From: Microglena sp. YARC
Lineage: Eukaryota > Chlorophyta > Chlorophyceae > Chlamydomonadales > Chlamydomonadaceae
Length of the DNA stretch: 64,000 nucleotides
Assembly (NCBI GenBank): GCA_022414725.1
Contig: CM039463.1
Span: forward strand, 88,550,326-88,614,325
Direction: 5' to 3'
Positions 19,722 to 32,863 of the stretch are shown piece after piece. Numbering within the stretch: position 1 is the stretch's first letter; each line of letters begins with the position of its first letter. The notes under the pieces are model-generated. The model was not told the origin of the DNA, ran no database searches, and worked only from the letters and a program-made list of their open reading frames with translations. Position numbers and translations under genes: made by a program.

Positions 19722-20175
19722 AATGGGCGTTCCTGCTTCCGAACGGATTTTTTATTTTACTGAAATCTTACGATAAATATTGTAAGATCGTTTTCGCAAA
19801 TTAATTGGTTTTGCTTTTTTGGTGTATTTTACGAAAATATCTTACAATTTATTTGTAAGATCGTTTTCGCAAATTGATTGATTTTGCTTTTTTGGTGTAT
19901 TTTACGAAAATATCTTACAATTTATTATGTAAGATTGTTTTGTTGCATTCCGGAGAAAGAGACTATTCCCTTCAATTTCAATTGTAACATTGATTTGCTC
20001 GTTTGGAGAGAGAGAAAGTTCCTTCGAAGTATTCCAATACAAATCAATTGTAGAGGACAGTCAAGAGGAAGGTGAAAGCTGTTTTACAAAGTCTTGAACG
20101 CATTGCTCATAATTATTTATCTCACAACTCACAACTCAACAGTTCGAAAGTACAACTTAGTACTTATGACAGGCT

Positions 20176-21655
20176 ATCACGTTGTAGAAAGAGGGCCAAT
20201 GCTAACTTGTTGGGTAACAACAGCGCCTGTACAATCGCTGCACTAGAATCTCCTCCTCCATGCCCCCATCCCCATCTTCCTCCTCCTCCATCTCCCCCTC
20301 CTTAGCAATGTCTACATTGTCTCCATCCGATTGCACAGCCTCTGCCTTGGTGTCCTTCTCAATGGATTGGCAGCTTGACCCCTTTGCATGACTCCTTGCT
20401 GTGCATTGATTGCCATGCCCAGCACCTTCTCTGGCAGCTTGACCCCTTTGCATGACCTGGCAGCTTGACCCCTTTGCATGACCCCTTGATGTGCATTGAT
20501 TGACCCCCCTTGCCGGGCCCCCCTTTGCTGCGCATGCACGAAAGACTGTTTTGATAAGTCGGTAAGGCTTTGCTTCATGCCTTGCGCTTTCACCTCTTTT
20601 CAAGCCTTGCGCTTTCACCTCCTTTCATGCCTTGCGCAAATTGCCTTTCGCATCCTGCATTGCTTTGCTGCGCATCCGCATTAGCACCGGGTGGCCCTGC
20701 ATGGTCCCGAGTTGCACCTAATTCTCGCACCTTTTGCGCAATGCATTTCACTGCTATGGGAATTCACTTCAGCTCTGTTCTCATGATCTGCTGCTTTGCC
20801 TTTCGCTTTCTGCATCGCCTTGCTGCGCATCTGCATTAGCACCGGGTGGTTGTGAATAACCCCGAGTTGCTTCTAATTCTCGCACCCTTTGCGCAATGCA
20901 TTTCACTGTCACTGTCCTGCCTAGCACCTTCTCTGGTGGATGCTGGGCAGATAGCCAGGAGCACTGGCGCTCGGAGCACTGGATAGGTCTGCCTACCTGC
21001 ATGGCGGTTACCCGCCTGCACCTGCCAGACCAGACCAGGACACGCGCCGGGCCAGCACCTGCGCCGGAGTACTGGCGAACAGCTCTGCACCCGCCTGCAC
21101 CTTCCTGAGGCCTGCCTACCTGCATGATGGTTACCCGCCTGCACCTGCGTCAGAGTAATGGCGGACAGTACTGCATACCCATATGGCATGCATCCTTAGC
21201 TACCGTTCCAAGATTTCCATAGCGTCTGGTTTGGTTATGAATTGCATTGTAGTGGTAGACTGCAATTGTAGCCCAGACTTAGCTGCCTTGTGCCTGTGTT
21301 GACCAAGTTACTGCTTGCCAACAGGTTGCCTTGTTTATTGGTTAATCTTTGCCGGGAGTGTGGTTGGGTGTTTATGTTGTGATTGGTACTTTACATGACA
21401 CTGACATATGGATCATGTACACCTGCAGTTCTTCTATTTTACTGTGTTCTTGCCCACCTCGGCCACCTACCTATTTACTAGGTTTGTTTTAGTGGCCCAG
21501 TACTGCAATAGGTAAAGCAAAGATGTGTAGTTGAGGCCTGCTTGACTTGCATAGCATGACTGATGAAATGCCACAGCCCAGAAGAATTTAGCCCTTTTGC
21601 CTGTTCCGTCTAGGCATTCGGTGGATCAAGTTTTCTTTGACAGGTTTTAGGATTG
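20176..21655. other. Transposon copy 2 left interior
   Basis: The same material as 1345-2820 in copy 1, including the inverted acidic-tail segment (about 20250-20370). No gene is supported. Confidence 0.4.
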
Positions 21656-21659
21656 ATTT

Positions 21660-24600
21660 TTTATGATCGGGAGGACTGTGTGTATTCCGAGTTTGGTTTT
21701 CTCAATCATTCGCGAGTTGGGTTTGACAATGCTCCCGATTATGATCAGGAGGACTGTGGGTATTCTGAGTTTGGTTTTTCTCAATCATTCGCTCGTTGGG
21801 TTTGACAATGCTCCCGATTATGATCAAGAGGACTGTGGGTATTCTGAGTTTGATTTTGTCAATCATTCGTTCGTTGGGTTTGACAATGATCCCGATTATG
21901 ATAGGGAGGACTATGGGTATGCCGAGTACAAAAAAAAAAAAAAAAAAAAAAAAATGCCGAGTACATGTTTTCTGAATCATTCGCTCGTTAGGTTTGTCAG
22001 TGCTCCCGATTATGATCAGGAGGACTGTCTGTATTCCGAATTTAGTTTTCTCAATCATTCGCTCGTTGGGTTTGACAATGCTCCCGACTATGATCGGGAG
22101 GACTATGGGTATGCCGAGCACATGTTTCCTTAAACATTCGCTCCATGGGTTTGACAATGCTCCCGATTATGATCGGGAGGACTGTGTGTATTCCGAATTT
22201 GGTTTTCTCAATCATTCGCTCGTTGGGTTTGACAATGCTCCCGATTATGATCGGGAGGACTGTGGGTATTCCGAATTTGGTTTTCTCAATCATTCGCTTG
22301 TTGGGTTTGTCAATGCTCCCAATTATGATCGGGAGGACTCTGTGTATTCCGAATTTGGTTTTCTCAATCATTCGCTCGTTGGGTTTGTCAATGCTCCCGA
22401 TTATGATCAGGAGGACTGTGGGTATTCTGAGTTTGGTTTTTCTCAATCATTCGTTCGTTGGGTTTGACAATGCTCCCGATTATGATAGGGAGGACTATGG
22501 GTATGCCGAGTCAAAAAAAAAAAAAAAAAAAATGCCGAGTACATGTTTTCTGAATCATTTGCTCGTTAGGTTTGTAAGTGCTCCCGATTATGATCGGGAG
22601 GACAGTGTGTTTTCCGAATTTTGTTTTCTCAATCATTCGCTCGTTGGGTTTGACAAAGCTCCCGATTATGATCGGGAGGACTCTGTGTATTCCGAATTTG
22701 GTTTTCTCAATCATTCGCTCGTTGGGTTTGTCAATGTTTCTGAATATGATCGGGAGGTCTGTGGGTATTCTGAGTTTGGTTTTTCTCAATCATTCGCTCG
22801 TTAGGATTGACAATGCTCCCGATTATGATAGGGAGGACTATGGGTATGCCGAGTACAAAAACAAACAAAAAAAATGCCGAGTACATGTTTTCTGAATCAT
22901 TCGCTCGTTGGGTTTGTCAATGCTCCCGATTATGATCGGGAGGACTGTGTATATTCCGAATTTGGTTTTCTCAATTATTTGCTCGTTGGGTTTGACAATG
23001 CTCCCGATTATAATCGGAAGGACTATGGGTATGCCGAGTACAAAAAAAAAAAAAAAAAAAAAAAAAATGCCGTTTACATGTTTTCTGAATCATTCGCTCG
23101 TTGGGTTTGTCAGTGCTCCCGATTATGATCGGGAGGACTGTGTGTATTCCGAATTAGGTTTTCTCAATCATTCGCTCGTTGGGTCTGACAATGCTCCCGA
23201 TTATGATCGGGAGGACTCTGTGTATTCCGAATTTGGTTTTCTCAATCATTTGCTCGTTGTGTTCGACAATGCTCCCGATTATGATCGGGAGGACTATGGG
23301 TATTCTGAGTTTGGTTTTTCTCAATCATTCGCTCGTTGGGTTTGACAATGCTCCCGATTATGAACGGGAGGACTATTGGTATGCCGAGTACAAAAAAAAA
23401 AAAATATTGCCGAGAACATGTTTTCTGAATCATTCGCTCGTTAGGTTTGTCAGTGCTCCCGATTATGATCGGGAGGACTGTCTGTATTCCGAATTTAGTT
23501 TTCTCAATCATTCGCTCGTTGGGTATGACAATGCTCCCGATTATGATCGGGAGGACTATGGGTATGCCTAGCACATGTTTCCTTAAACATTCGCTCCATG
23601 GGTTTGACAATGCTCCCGATTATGATCGGGAGGACTGTGTGTATTCCGAATTTGGTTTTCTCAATCATTCGCTCGTTGGGTTTGACAATGCTCCCGATTA
23701 TGATCGGGAGGACTGTGGGTATTCCGAATTTGGTTTTCTCAATCATTCGCTTGTTGGGTTTGTCAATGCTCCCAATTATGATCGGGAGGACTCTGTGTAT
23801 TCCGAATTTGGTTTTCTCAATCATTCGCTCGTTGGGTTTGTCAATGCTCCCGATTATGATCAGGAGGACTGTGGTATTCTGAGTTTGGTTTTTCTCAATC
23901 ATTCGTTCGTTGGGTTTGACAATGCTCCCGATTATGATAGGGAGGACTATGGGTATGCCGAGTCAAATAAAAAAAAAAAAAAAAAATGCCGAGTACATGT
24001 TTTCTGAATCATTTGCTCGTTAGGTTTGTCAGTGCTCCCGATTATGATCGGGAGGACTGTGTGTATTCCGAATTTTGTTTTCTCAATCATTCGTTCGTTG
24101 GGTTTGACAAAGCTCCCGATTATGATCGGGAGGACTCTGTGTATTCCGAATTTGGTTTTCTCAATCATTCGCTCGTTGGGTTTGTCAATGTTCCCGATTA
24201 TGATCGGAGGCTGTGGGTATTCTGAGTTTGGTTTTTCTCAATCATTCGCTCGTTAGGATAGACAATGCTCCCGATTATGATAGGGAGGACTATGGGTATG
24301 CCGAGTACAAAAAAAAAAAAAAAAATGCCGAGTACATGTTTTCTGAATCATTCGCTCGTTGGGTTTGTCAATGCTCCCGATTATGATCGGGAGGACTGTG
24401 TATATTCCGAATTTGGTTTTCTCAATTATTTGCTCGTTGGGTTTGACAATGCTCCCGATTTTATAATCGAAAGGAACTATGGGTAGGTCGAGTACAAAAA
24501 AAAAAAAAAAAAAAAAAAATGCCGTTTACATGTTTTCTGAATCATTCGCTCGTTGGGTTTGTCAGTGCTCCCGATTATGATCGGGAGGACTGTGTGTATT

Positions 24601-25620
24601 CCGAATTAGGTTTTCTCAATCATTCGCTCGTTGGGTCTGACAATGCTCCCGATTATGATCGGGAGGACTCTGTGTATTCGAATTTGGTTTTCTCAATCAT
24701 TTGCTCGTTGTGTTCGACAATGCTCCCGATTATGATCGGAGGACTATGGGTATTCTGAGTTTGGTTTTTCTCAATCATTCGCTCGTTGGGTTTGACAATG
24801 CTCCCGATTATGAACGGGAGGACTATTGGTATGCCGAGTACAAAAAAAAAAAAAAAAAATTGCCGAGAACATGTTTTCTGAATCATTCGCTCGTTGGGTT
24901 TGTAAGTGCTTCCGATTATGATCGGGAGGACGGTGTGTATTCCGAATTAGGTTTTCTCAATCATTCTCTCGTTGGGTTTGACAATGCTACCGATTATGAT
25001 CGGGAGGACTATGGGTATGCCGAGCACATGTTTTCTGAATCATTCGCTCGATGGGTTTGTCAGTGCTCCCGATTATGATCCGGAGGACTGTGTGTATTCC
25101 GAGTTTTGTTTTCTCAATCATTCGCTCGTTTGGGTTTTGTCAATGCTCCCGATTATGATCGGGAGGACTGTGTGTATTCCGAATTTTGTTTTCTCAATCA
25201 TTCGCTCGTTGGGTTTGTCAATGCTCCCGATTATGATCGGGAGGACTCTTTGTATTCCGAATTTGGTTTTCTCAATCATTTGCTCGTTGTGTTCGACAAT
25301 GCTCCCGATTATGATCGGGAGAACTATGGGTATTCTGAGTTTGGTTTTTCTCAATCATTCTTTCGTTGGGTTTGACAATGCTCCCGATTATGATCGGGAG
25401 GACTATTGGTATGCCGAGTACAAAAAAAAAAAAAAAAAAAAATCCCGAGTACATGTTTTCTGAATCATTCGCTCGTTGGGTTTGTCAGTGCTTCCGATTA
25501 TGATCGGGAGGACGGTATGTAAACCGAATTAGGTTTTCTCAATCATTCGCTCGTTGGGTTTGACATTGCTCCCGATTATGATCGGGAGGACTATGGGTAT
25601 TCTGAGTTTGGTTTTCCTCT
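21660..25620 (+). repeat. Satellite block A, plus orientation, transposon copy 2
   Basis: About fifty 80-bp monomers with the CTCCCGAT-TATG-ATCGGGAG hairpin. Poly-A runs of 15-27 mark higher-order units. Two segments, about 22000-22905 and 23440-24345, are near copies of each other, as are about 22900-23420 and 24330-24860, so the array also grew by duplications of about 1.4 kb. Open frames across it are artefacts. Confidence 0.9.
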
Positions 25621-25693
25621 ATATCTGAATCTGATTTTGAATCTGAATCTGAATCTCAATCATTTGCTTTACCAACCTATTTGTCTTCCGCAG

Positions 25694-25988
25694 GGTCTAC
25701 AATGACAGTACAGTGGAAGTTAAACTCCAATCGGACGGGACTGTTTTGGGATGCGGCGTAATGGACGAATGGACCAAGGAGCGCCAAGTGCCAATGAACA
25801 TCGAAGTCGTTGTTGGTGGACCAGACTTCTATGTTACGGCTACGCACGCTCACTGGTTGAGGTTTCGCGGCGAATGCAGGCATATGTGCGGAGCATTCTG
25901 GTCGACACTCACCCTTGCGGAAGTCAAGACAGCCCAGTTGCTTGAAGTCACTAGCATTCGGAGGCCCATGTCAGGAGCTGGGCTATAA
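25694..25988 (+). pseudogene. Exon of an upstream part of the transposon gene, copy L
   Basis: After CTTCCGCAG, a good splice acceptor, an open segment reads VEVKLQSDGTVLGCGV then DEWTKERQVPMNIEVVVGG and RGECRHMCGAFW. The same exon occurs inverted at 26533-26800. It has no counterpart in copy 1. It may be an N-terminal exon of the transposase gene, or a second gene of the element; I do not recognise it. Confidence 0.5.
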
Positions 25989-26530
25989 GGAGATACCAAT
26001 TTGAATACGATGACCTTACAAAGTTGTCGGCGATCTGTCCTCTTCGTTGATTGTAGGAAGCTGACCTTGTCGCGCCTTTCCTAACTTCTTCGCGGAGGCT
26101 GTAGGAAATGTAAAGAGTGCAGAAGTTACGCAATATCCTATCGAAATTGAAAGCGGCAAGTGCGGTCAGCACACAATGGTTGTTTTGAACGGTGTACATC
26201 CCACCGCGTACGTAACATTCGAAATGTACCTGTCAGATTTGAAATTTTAACCTGAGCCCACGGTGCAGCAGTACAGTCCGTTCGATTGCTCTCTTACCGG
26301 CGTCAGGTGAAGGCCCTTTTGGTGTACATCGAGGTGACGTCCTCCTGTCGCTAGGACCAAACTCCTCGAAATCGCTCATGAGCTTTCCTTCGCATGTCTC
26401 AACCCACGCCCTAGTTTCCTCAAGCTCTTTGTCGGCGATAAATTCGCCCTCGCCGACCCTGACAGGCTTGCTGCGCATTGTCAACCTCCAACCCAAGAGC
26501 CTGAATGTGAACTGGTATCCATGATAGGGC
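25989..26530. other. Centre of the large inverted repeat in copy 2
   Basis: On the plus strand a short coding-like end reads YPIEIESGKCGQHTMVVLNG and stops at a TAA near 26250. On the minus strand (26233-26496) another reads ELEETRAWVETCEGKLMSDF and follows from exon copy R. They differ, so the two exon copies have unlike flanks here. No known domain. Confidence 0.4.
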
Positions 26531-26532
26531 TC

Positions 26533-26800
26533 CTAACATGGGCCTCCGAATGCTAGTGACTTCAAGCAACTGGGCTGTCTTGACTTCCGCAAGGGTGAGT
26601 GTCAACCAGAATGCATCTGCTCCGCACATATGCCTGCACTCGCCGCGAAACCTCAACCAGTGAGCGTGCGTAGCCGTAACATAGAAGTCTGGTCCACCAA
26701 CAACGACTTCGATGTTCATTGGCACTTGGCGCTCCTTGGTCCATTCGTCCATGACGCTGCATCCCAAATCCATCCCGTCCGATTGGAGTTTTACTTCCAC
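26533..26800 (-). pseudogene. Inverted copy R of the same exon
   Basis: Matches 25694-25970 on the opposite strand with a few changes (LQSDGMDLGCSV, and HMCGADAFW with two added residues). The splice acceptor and the flanking (GATTCA)n-like tract are also mirrored (about 25620-25660 against 26850-26890). Confidence 0.6.
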
Positions 26801-26884
26801 GGTACTGTTATTGTAGACCCTGCGGAAGACAAATAGGTTGGTAAAGCAAATGATTGAGATTCAGATTCAGATTCAAAATCAGAT

Positions 26885-29800
26885 TCAGATATAGAGAAAA
26901 ACCAAACTCAGAATACCCATAGTCCTCCCGATCATAATCGGGAGCATTGTCAAACCCAACGAACAAATGATTGAGAAAAACCAAACTCAGAATACCCACG
27001 GTCCTCCCGATCATAATCGGGAGCATTGACAAACCCAACGAGCGAATGATTGAGAAAACCAAATTCGGATTACACAGAGTCCTCCCGATCATAATCGGGA
27101 GCATTGTCAAACTCAACGATCGAATGATTGAGAAAACCAAATTCGGAATACACACATTCCTCCCGATCATAATCGGGAGCAGTGACAAACCCAACAAGCG
27201 AATGATTGAGAAAACAAAATTTGGAATACACACAGTCCTCCCGATCATAATCGGGAGCACTGACAAACCCAACGAGCGAATGATTTCAAAACTCGGCATT
27301 TTTTTTTTTTTTTTTTTTGTACTCGGCATACCCATAATCCTCCTGATCATAATCGGGAGCATTGTCAAACCCAACGAACGAATGATTGAGAAAAAACCAA
27401 ACTCAGAATACCACGGTCCTCCCGATCATAATCGGGAGCATTGACAAATCCAACGAGTGAATGATTGAGAAAAACCAAATTCGGAATACACAGAGTCCTC
27501 CCGATCATAATCGGGAGCATTGTCAAACCCAACGAACAAATGATTGAGAAAAACCAAACTCAGAATACCACGGTCCTCCGATCATAATCGGGAGCATTGA
27601 CAAACCCAACGAGCGAATGATTGAGAAAACCAAATTCGGATTACACAGAGTCCTCCCGATCATAATCGGAAGCATTGTCAAACTCAACGATTGAATGATT
27701 GAGAAAACCAAATTCGGAATACACACATTCCTCCCGATCATAATCGGGAGCAGTGACAAACCCAACAAGCGAATGATTGAGAAAACAAAACTCGGAATAC
27801 ACACAGTCCTCCCGATCATAATCGGGAGCACTGACAAACCCAACGAGCGAATGATTTCAAAAATCCCGCATTTTTTTTTTTTTTTTTTTTGTACTCGGCA
27901 TACCCATAATCCTCCTGATCATAATCGGGGCATTGTCAAACCCAACGAACGAATGATTGAGAAAAACCAAACTCAGAATACCCACGGTCCTCCCGATCAT
28001 AATCGGTAGCATTGACAAATCAACGAGTGAATGATTGAGAAAAACCAAAATTCGGAATACACAGAGTCCTCCCGATCATAATCGGGCAGCATTGTCAAAC
28101 CCAACGAGCAAATGATGAGAAAGACCATTCGACACACATTCCTCCCGATCATAATCGGAGCATTGTCAAACCCAACGAGCGAATGATTAAGAAAACAAAT
28201 TTGGAAAACACAGAGTCCTCCCGATCATAATCGGGAGCATTGTCAAACCAAGACAGCGAATGGATTGAGAAAACCAAATTCGGAATACCACAGTCCTCCG
28301 ATCATAATCGGGAGCATTGTCAAAACTCAACGATCGAATGATTGAGAAAACCAAATTCGGAATACACACATTCCTCCCGATCATAATCGGGAGCAGTGAC
28401 AAACCCAACAAGCGAATGATTGAGAAAACAATCGGAATACACACAGATCATAATCGGGAGCACTGACAAACCCAACGAGCGAATGATTTCAAAAACTGGC
28501 ATTTTTTTTTTTTTTTTTTTTGTACTCGGCATACCCATAATCCTCCTGATCATAATCGGGAGCATTGTCAAACCCAACGAACGAATGATTGAGAAAAACC
28601 AAACTCAGAATACCCACGGTCCTCCCGATCATAATCGGGAGCATTGACAAATCCAACGAGTGAATGATTGAGAAAACCAAATTCGGAATACACAGAGTCC
28701 TCCCGATCATAATCGGGAGCATTGTCAAACCCAACGAACAAATGATTGAGAAAAACCAAACTCAGAATACCCACGGTCCTCCCGATCATAATCGGGAGCA
28801 TTGACAAACCCAACGAGCGAATGATTGAGAAAACCAAATTCGGATTACACAGAGTCCTCCCGATCATAATCGGGAGCATTGTCAAACTCAACGATCGAAT
28901 GATTGAGAAAACCAAATTCGGAATACACACATTCCTCCCGATCATAATCGGGAGCAGTGACAAACCCAACAAGCGAATGATTGAGAAAACAAAACTCGGA
29001 ATACACACAGTCCTCCCGATCATAATCGGGAGCACTGACAAACCCAACGAGCGAATGATTTCAAAACTCGGCATTTTTTTTTTTTTTTTTTTTGTACTCG
29101 GCATACCCATAATCCTCCTGATCATAATCGGGAGCATTGTCAAACCCAACGAACGAATGATTGAGAAAAACCAAACTCAGAATACCCACGGTCCTCCCGA
29201 TCATAATCGGGAGCATTGACAAATCCAACGAGTGAATGATTGAGAAAACCAAATTCGGAATACACAGAGTCCTCCCGATCATAATCGGGAGCATTGTCAA
29301 ACCCAACGAGCAAATGATTGAGAAAACCAAATTCGGAATACACACATTCCTCCCGATCATAATCGGGAGCATTGTCAAACCCAACGAGCGAATGATTAAG
29401 AAAACCAAATTTGGAAAACACAGAGTCCTCCCGATCATAATCGGGAGCATTGTCAAACCCAACGAGCGAATGATTGAGAAAACCAAATTCGGAATACACA
29501 CAGTCCTCCCGATCATAATCGGGAGCATTGTCAAACTCAACGATCGAATGATTGAGAAAACCAAATTCGGAATACACACATTCCTCCCGATCATAATCGG
29601 GAGCAGTGACAAACCCAACGAGCGAATGATTGAGAAAACCAAATTCGGAATACACAGAGTCCTCCCGATCATAATCGGAAGCATTGTCAGACCCAACGAG
29701 CGAATGATTGAGAAAACCAAATTCGGAATACACACAGTCCTCCCGATCATAATCGAGAGCACTGACAAACCTAACGAGCAAATAATTCAGAAAACATGTA

Positions 29801-30073
29801 CTCAGCATTTTTTTTTTTTTTTTTTTTTTTACTCGGCATACCCATAGTCCTCCCTATCATAATCGGGAGCATTGTCAAACCCAACGAACGAATGATTGAG
29901 AAAAACCAAACTCAGAATACCCACAGTCCTCTTGATCATAATCGGGAGCATTGTCAAACCCAACGAGCGAATGATTGAGAAAAACCAAACTCAGAATACC
30001 CACAGTCCTCGATCATAATCGGGAGCATTGTCAAACCCAACGAGCGAATGATTGAGAAAACCAAACTCGGAAT
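26885..30073 (-). repeat. Satellite block B, opposite orientation, transposon copy 2
   Basis: The same 80-bp monomer, inverted with respect to block A, with poly-T runs at about 27300, 27870, 28502, 29075 and 29810. Sub-blocks of roughly 600-1200 bases recur (around 26930-27440, 27560-28000 and 28740-29220). With block A and the exon pair it makes an imperfect palindrome of about 8 kb. Confidence 0.9.
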
Positions 30074-30224
30074 ACACACAAACTCTTCTTGCACGTATCC
30101 GCTGATGCAATGGACAACAAGAAGACTAATCTTCCTCAGTCACGCCACTTCTCACATACAAAGAAGACTGCAGGAGGTGATCTTCTAAAGACACGCATCA
30201 TGTGTGAGTACAAATACAGCGCAC

Positions 30225-30342
30225 GTAGGACATGTCCTCCCGATCATAATCGGGAGCATACACAGTATTTAAAACTTGAAATGATTACTTAACAAAATAA
30301 TGCTAATATTCTGACTTCATGTTTCCTTCTATGTTAACTCAG
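30225..30342 (+). other. Intron 1 of the transposase gene, copy 2
   Basis: 118 bases from GTAGGA to AACTCAG, with one satellite-type hairpin inside. The exons on both sides stay in one frame. Confidence 0.7.
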
Positions 30343-30882
30343 GATTATTCTCCCAGGGAAGAGGCTTCATTGGTTATTGGGCTTTGCCATTCTACTCGCA
30401 GTCCATCAATCTGACTATATCATGCTTCCAACATTTCTTCAACCGGGTCCTTGAAGAAGAGGGGCAGCTTCCACCGTATTGCTTCTTGCAAATGGACAAC
30501 GCGGCAAAGGACAACAAGAACGCTTTCATGTTCGCATACTTGTCCTTGCTGGTTGAGATGAACTGGTTTGAGGAGGTGTACGTCCATTTCCTCCCTCCCG
30601 GACACACACATAGCAATCTTGACCAAAAGTACTCTGTGATCTCGCAAGGGTTAAAGAACATGGAAGTGTACACCCTGGACCATCTGATGGGCATTGTTGG
30701 TAACTTATTCAAGAGAATGGGCCCTTACACAAGGCAAGACGTCGTGACCTCTATAGGGGACTTCTCCGCTGTCCTCCTAGACAACGTTTACAAGTTGTTC
30801 GGACATGCCACTAGCACCGTCAAAGGAGTTAATCGCCGTTTACACGCATTCAAGATAACGAAAGGTCCCAACGGGAGAGTCG

Positions 30883-31166
30883 GTAAGAAGACTTGATATA
30901 CTGATATTTACAAATTAAATGCTACCGTGCGTGTATGTACTGTCTGCACAATGCTCCCGATTATGCTCGGGAGGAATATGGGTGTGCCATGTCCTTATTG
31001 ATTTACATGTACAGTCTTCAATAGAAACTAAATGATACAAAGGAAGTTGTACCTAGGACCTAGGATGTATTATCCAAGGGATGCTCCCGAGTATAGTCGG
31101 GAGGAATATGGGTGTCCTAAATGATTCACTAATATACAATACATGTTTGCACACCAACAATTGCAG
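30883..31166 (+). other. Intron 2 of the transposase gene, copy 2
   Basis: 284 bases from GTAAGAAG to TTGCAG, with two degenerate hairpins. The exon frames match across it. Confidence 0.75.
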
Positions 31167-32863
31167 GGGTCTATTACAAGGAGTATGACGAGTCAGGATC
31201 TTGGAGAGGACAGTGGGACAATGACGCTGAACCTATTTACGTCCTCCAAGGCTTCCCACTGGTGGACACCATAACAGTATTTAAGGAAGCCCCCAAGATC
31301 AAGATTGAAGAGCTCGAGAATATCGAGGCAAAACTGGGCGGGCTGTCTGGAAGACTATTCATAACGAGAAGCCCGGAGGTGACGTCCTTGCAGGCCACAT
31401 GGCCGATGGTCCTGTACAAACCGCCGGTGACGACCGTGCAGGACCCGTAGCTGATGTCCGTGTACGACACGCAGCGGAGGACCTTCTGGTTCTAGAACCA
31501 GCAGCCGATGACCAGCAGCCGATGGATGAACCAGCAGCCGATGGCCCATCCCATGCCCAGTCCTTCAAACATATTGCCGAGATGCTTCGTGAAACTTGGG
31601 AAGCCAGCAATAAGTGGTGGACTGATTTCTTCAAAGTTGAGAAGAGTTATTGGAGCACTCAACCAGATGATGCTGTGACTGGGGAGTACCCGAAAGACCA
31701 ACATTTTGTCGACTTCCCATCGGAGTTGTCAGCAACCAGTCGTGTTCTGACACAGTCTGAGAAATCAATGGCCAAGCGCTTGATAGCAGCATTGGATGAC
31801 TTGTCCATGGATGTGTCAGACCTTTTACCTGCAAGTAACGAGATTGCCAAGACTAAGAAGGTTGCACACACTTTGGAGACTAATATGGAAAGGCCAGAGG
31901 AGGAGGATGTGTTGTACTTATATTCTTCACAAGGGACGAAGCCGGATAAAAGAATAGCCTACGAGCCCACTACTGATTTGGTTGTTGGTCATGTCGCTGT
32001 GGTCAAGGTACAATTGGATGACTCTAGCGGATTGAGAGGATAGGACGTGGTGGAGGTCAAATCACTACCAGTGAATGGAGAAGTGGAATGTGTGTATTTA
32101 AAGCCCTTGTACTCTGGGGCTCAGAAGTTGGTGTACACTGAAAACACCCAACTTGGCCAGAAGATTGGATGGACCACAAGCTTGTGCCTATTACCGTGGG
32201 GGTTAGGAGAAAAGCAACATGGACGGGCGATATTCCCATTGACGCATTTCAATTTAGCTGCGAACCCACCAAGGGTATGAAGATCCAGAGAAAGTACCAC
32301 ACAAGCATGCTCCTAGCTTGTCAATCCATTGAGAAGGACACACCAGGGCAGAGGCTGTGCAATCGGATGGAGACAATGCAGACATTGCTGAGGAGGAGGA
32401 GATGGAGGAGGAGGAAGATGGGGATGGGGACATGGAGGAGGAGGAGGAGGAAGAGGAGGACGAGGAGGGGGGGGAGGAGGAGGAGTAAGATGTTTGACAC
32501 ATAGCCGTTTTTTACTAAATTAGAAAAATTAAATGAATTATACTTACGATTTTTATTGTAAGATGTAAAAGCTGAATTCTGCCTGCCGCCTTGTAACCGT
32601 CCGCTTTCCCTTTATTTCTTACAATTTTAATTGTAAGACACGAATTGATGTTAACACCTTTTGTTACAAAATATGGCATTTCAACGTTGTAACATTCGCA
32701 ATCTGTACGTTTCTCCGTCTTTCAAGCTCATTTCAAGCATATTTTGTCAAAATTGACTACAATCTTACGTTTTTTATCGTAAGATTGAATTTGAAAAGCA
32801 TCAAAAGACCCCCAAAAAGTGATTGTAAGATTGGAAATCCGTTCGGAAGCAGGAACGCCCATT

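Larger units (their letters stand above)
30074..32488 (+). pseudogene. DUF7869-like DDD transposase gene, copy 2
   Basis: Exons at about 30074-30224, 30343-30882 and 31167-32488. The first two join in phase (C|GA), and all three candidate catalytic acids are there: SADAMDNKKT, QMDNAAKDNKN and GHTHSNLDQ. The third exon starts in phase (VYYKEYDESGSW), then two one-base gains near 31330 and 31345 move the frame. A TGG-to-TAG change stops it at 32041, and a small deletion lies near 32140. It ends in a Glu-rich tail with stop TAA 32486-32488. Satellite has replaced the 5' part of the first exon, which in copy 1 has RYDIREKLSEQYP. So this copy is also dead, but its core is better kept than in copy 1. 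Confidence 0.75.
19722..32863 (+). mobile_element. DNA transposon copy 2, 13.1 kb, same family as copy 1
   Basis: The same 29-bp terminal inverted repeats as copy 1, beginning AATGGGCGTTCC. Collinear with copy 1 over 19722-21660 (with one deletion of about 370 bases) and over 30074-32863. In between, the satellite has grown to about 8.4 kb, with an inverted exon pair at its centre. It splits locus 3 of the F-box/ankyrin family. Confidence 0.9.

Noticed and set aside
21660..30073. Dozens of open frames in the satellite, rich in PDYDRED or IMIGRTVGI
   Set aside because: They are products of an 80-bp repeat with poly-A breaks. Both strands and several frames are open, with no start signal.
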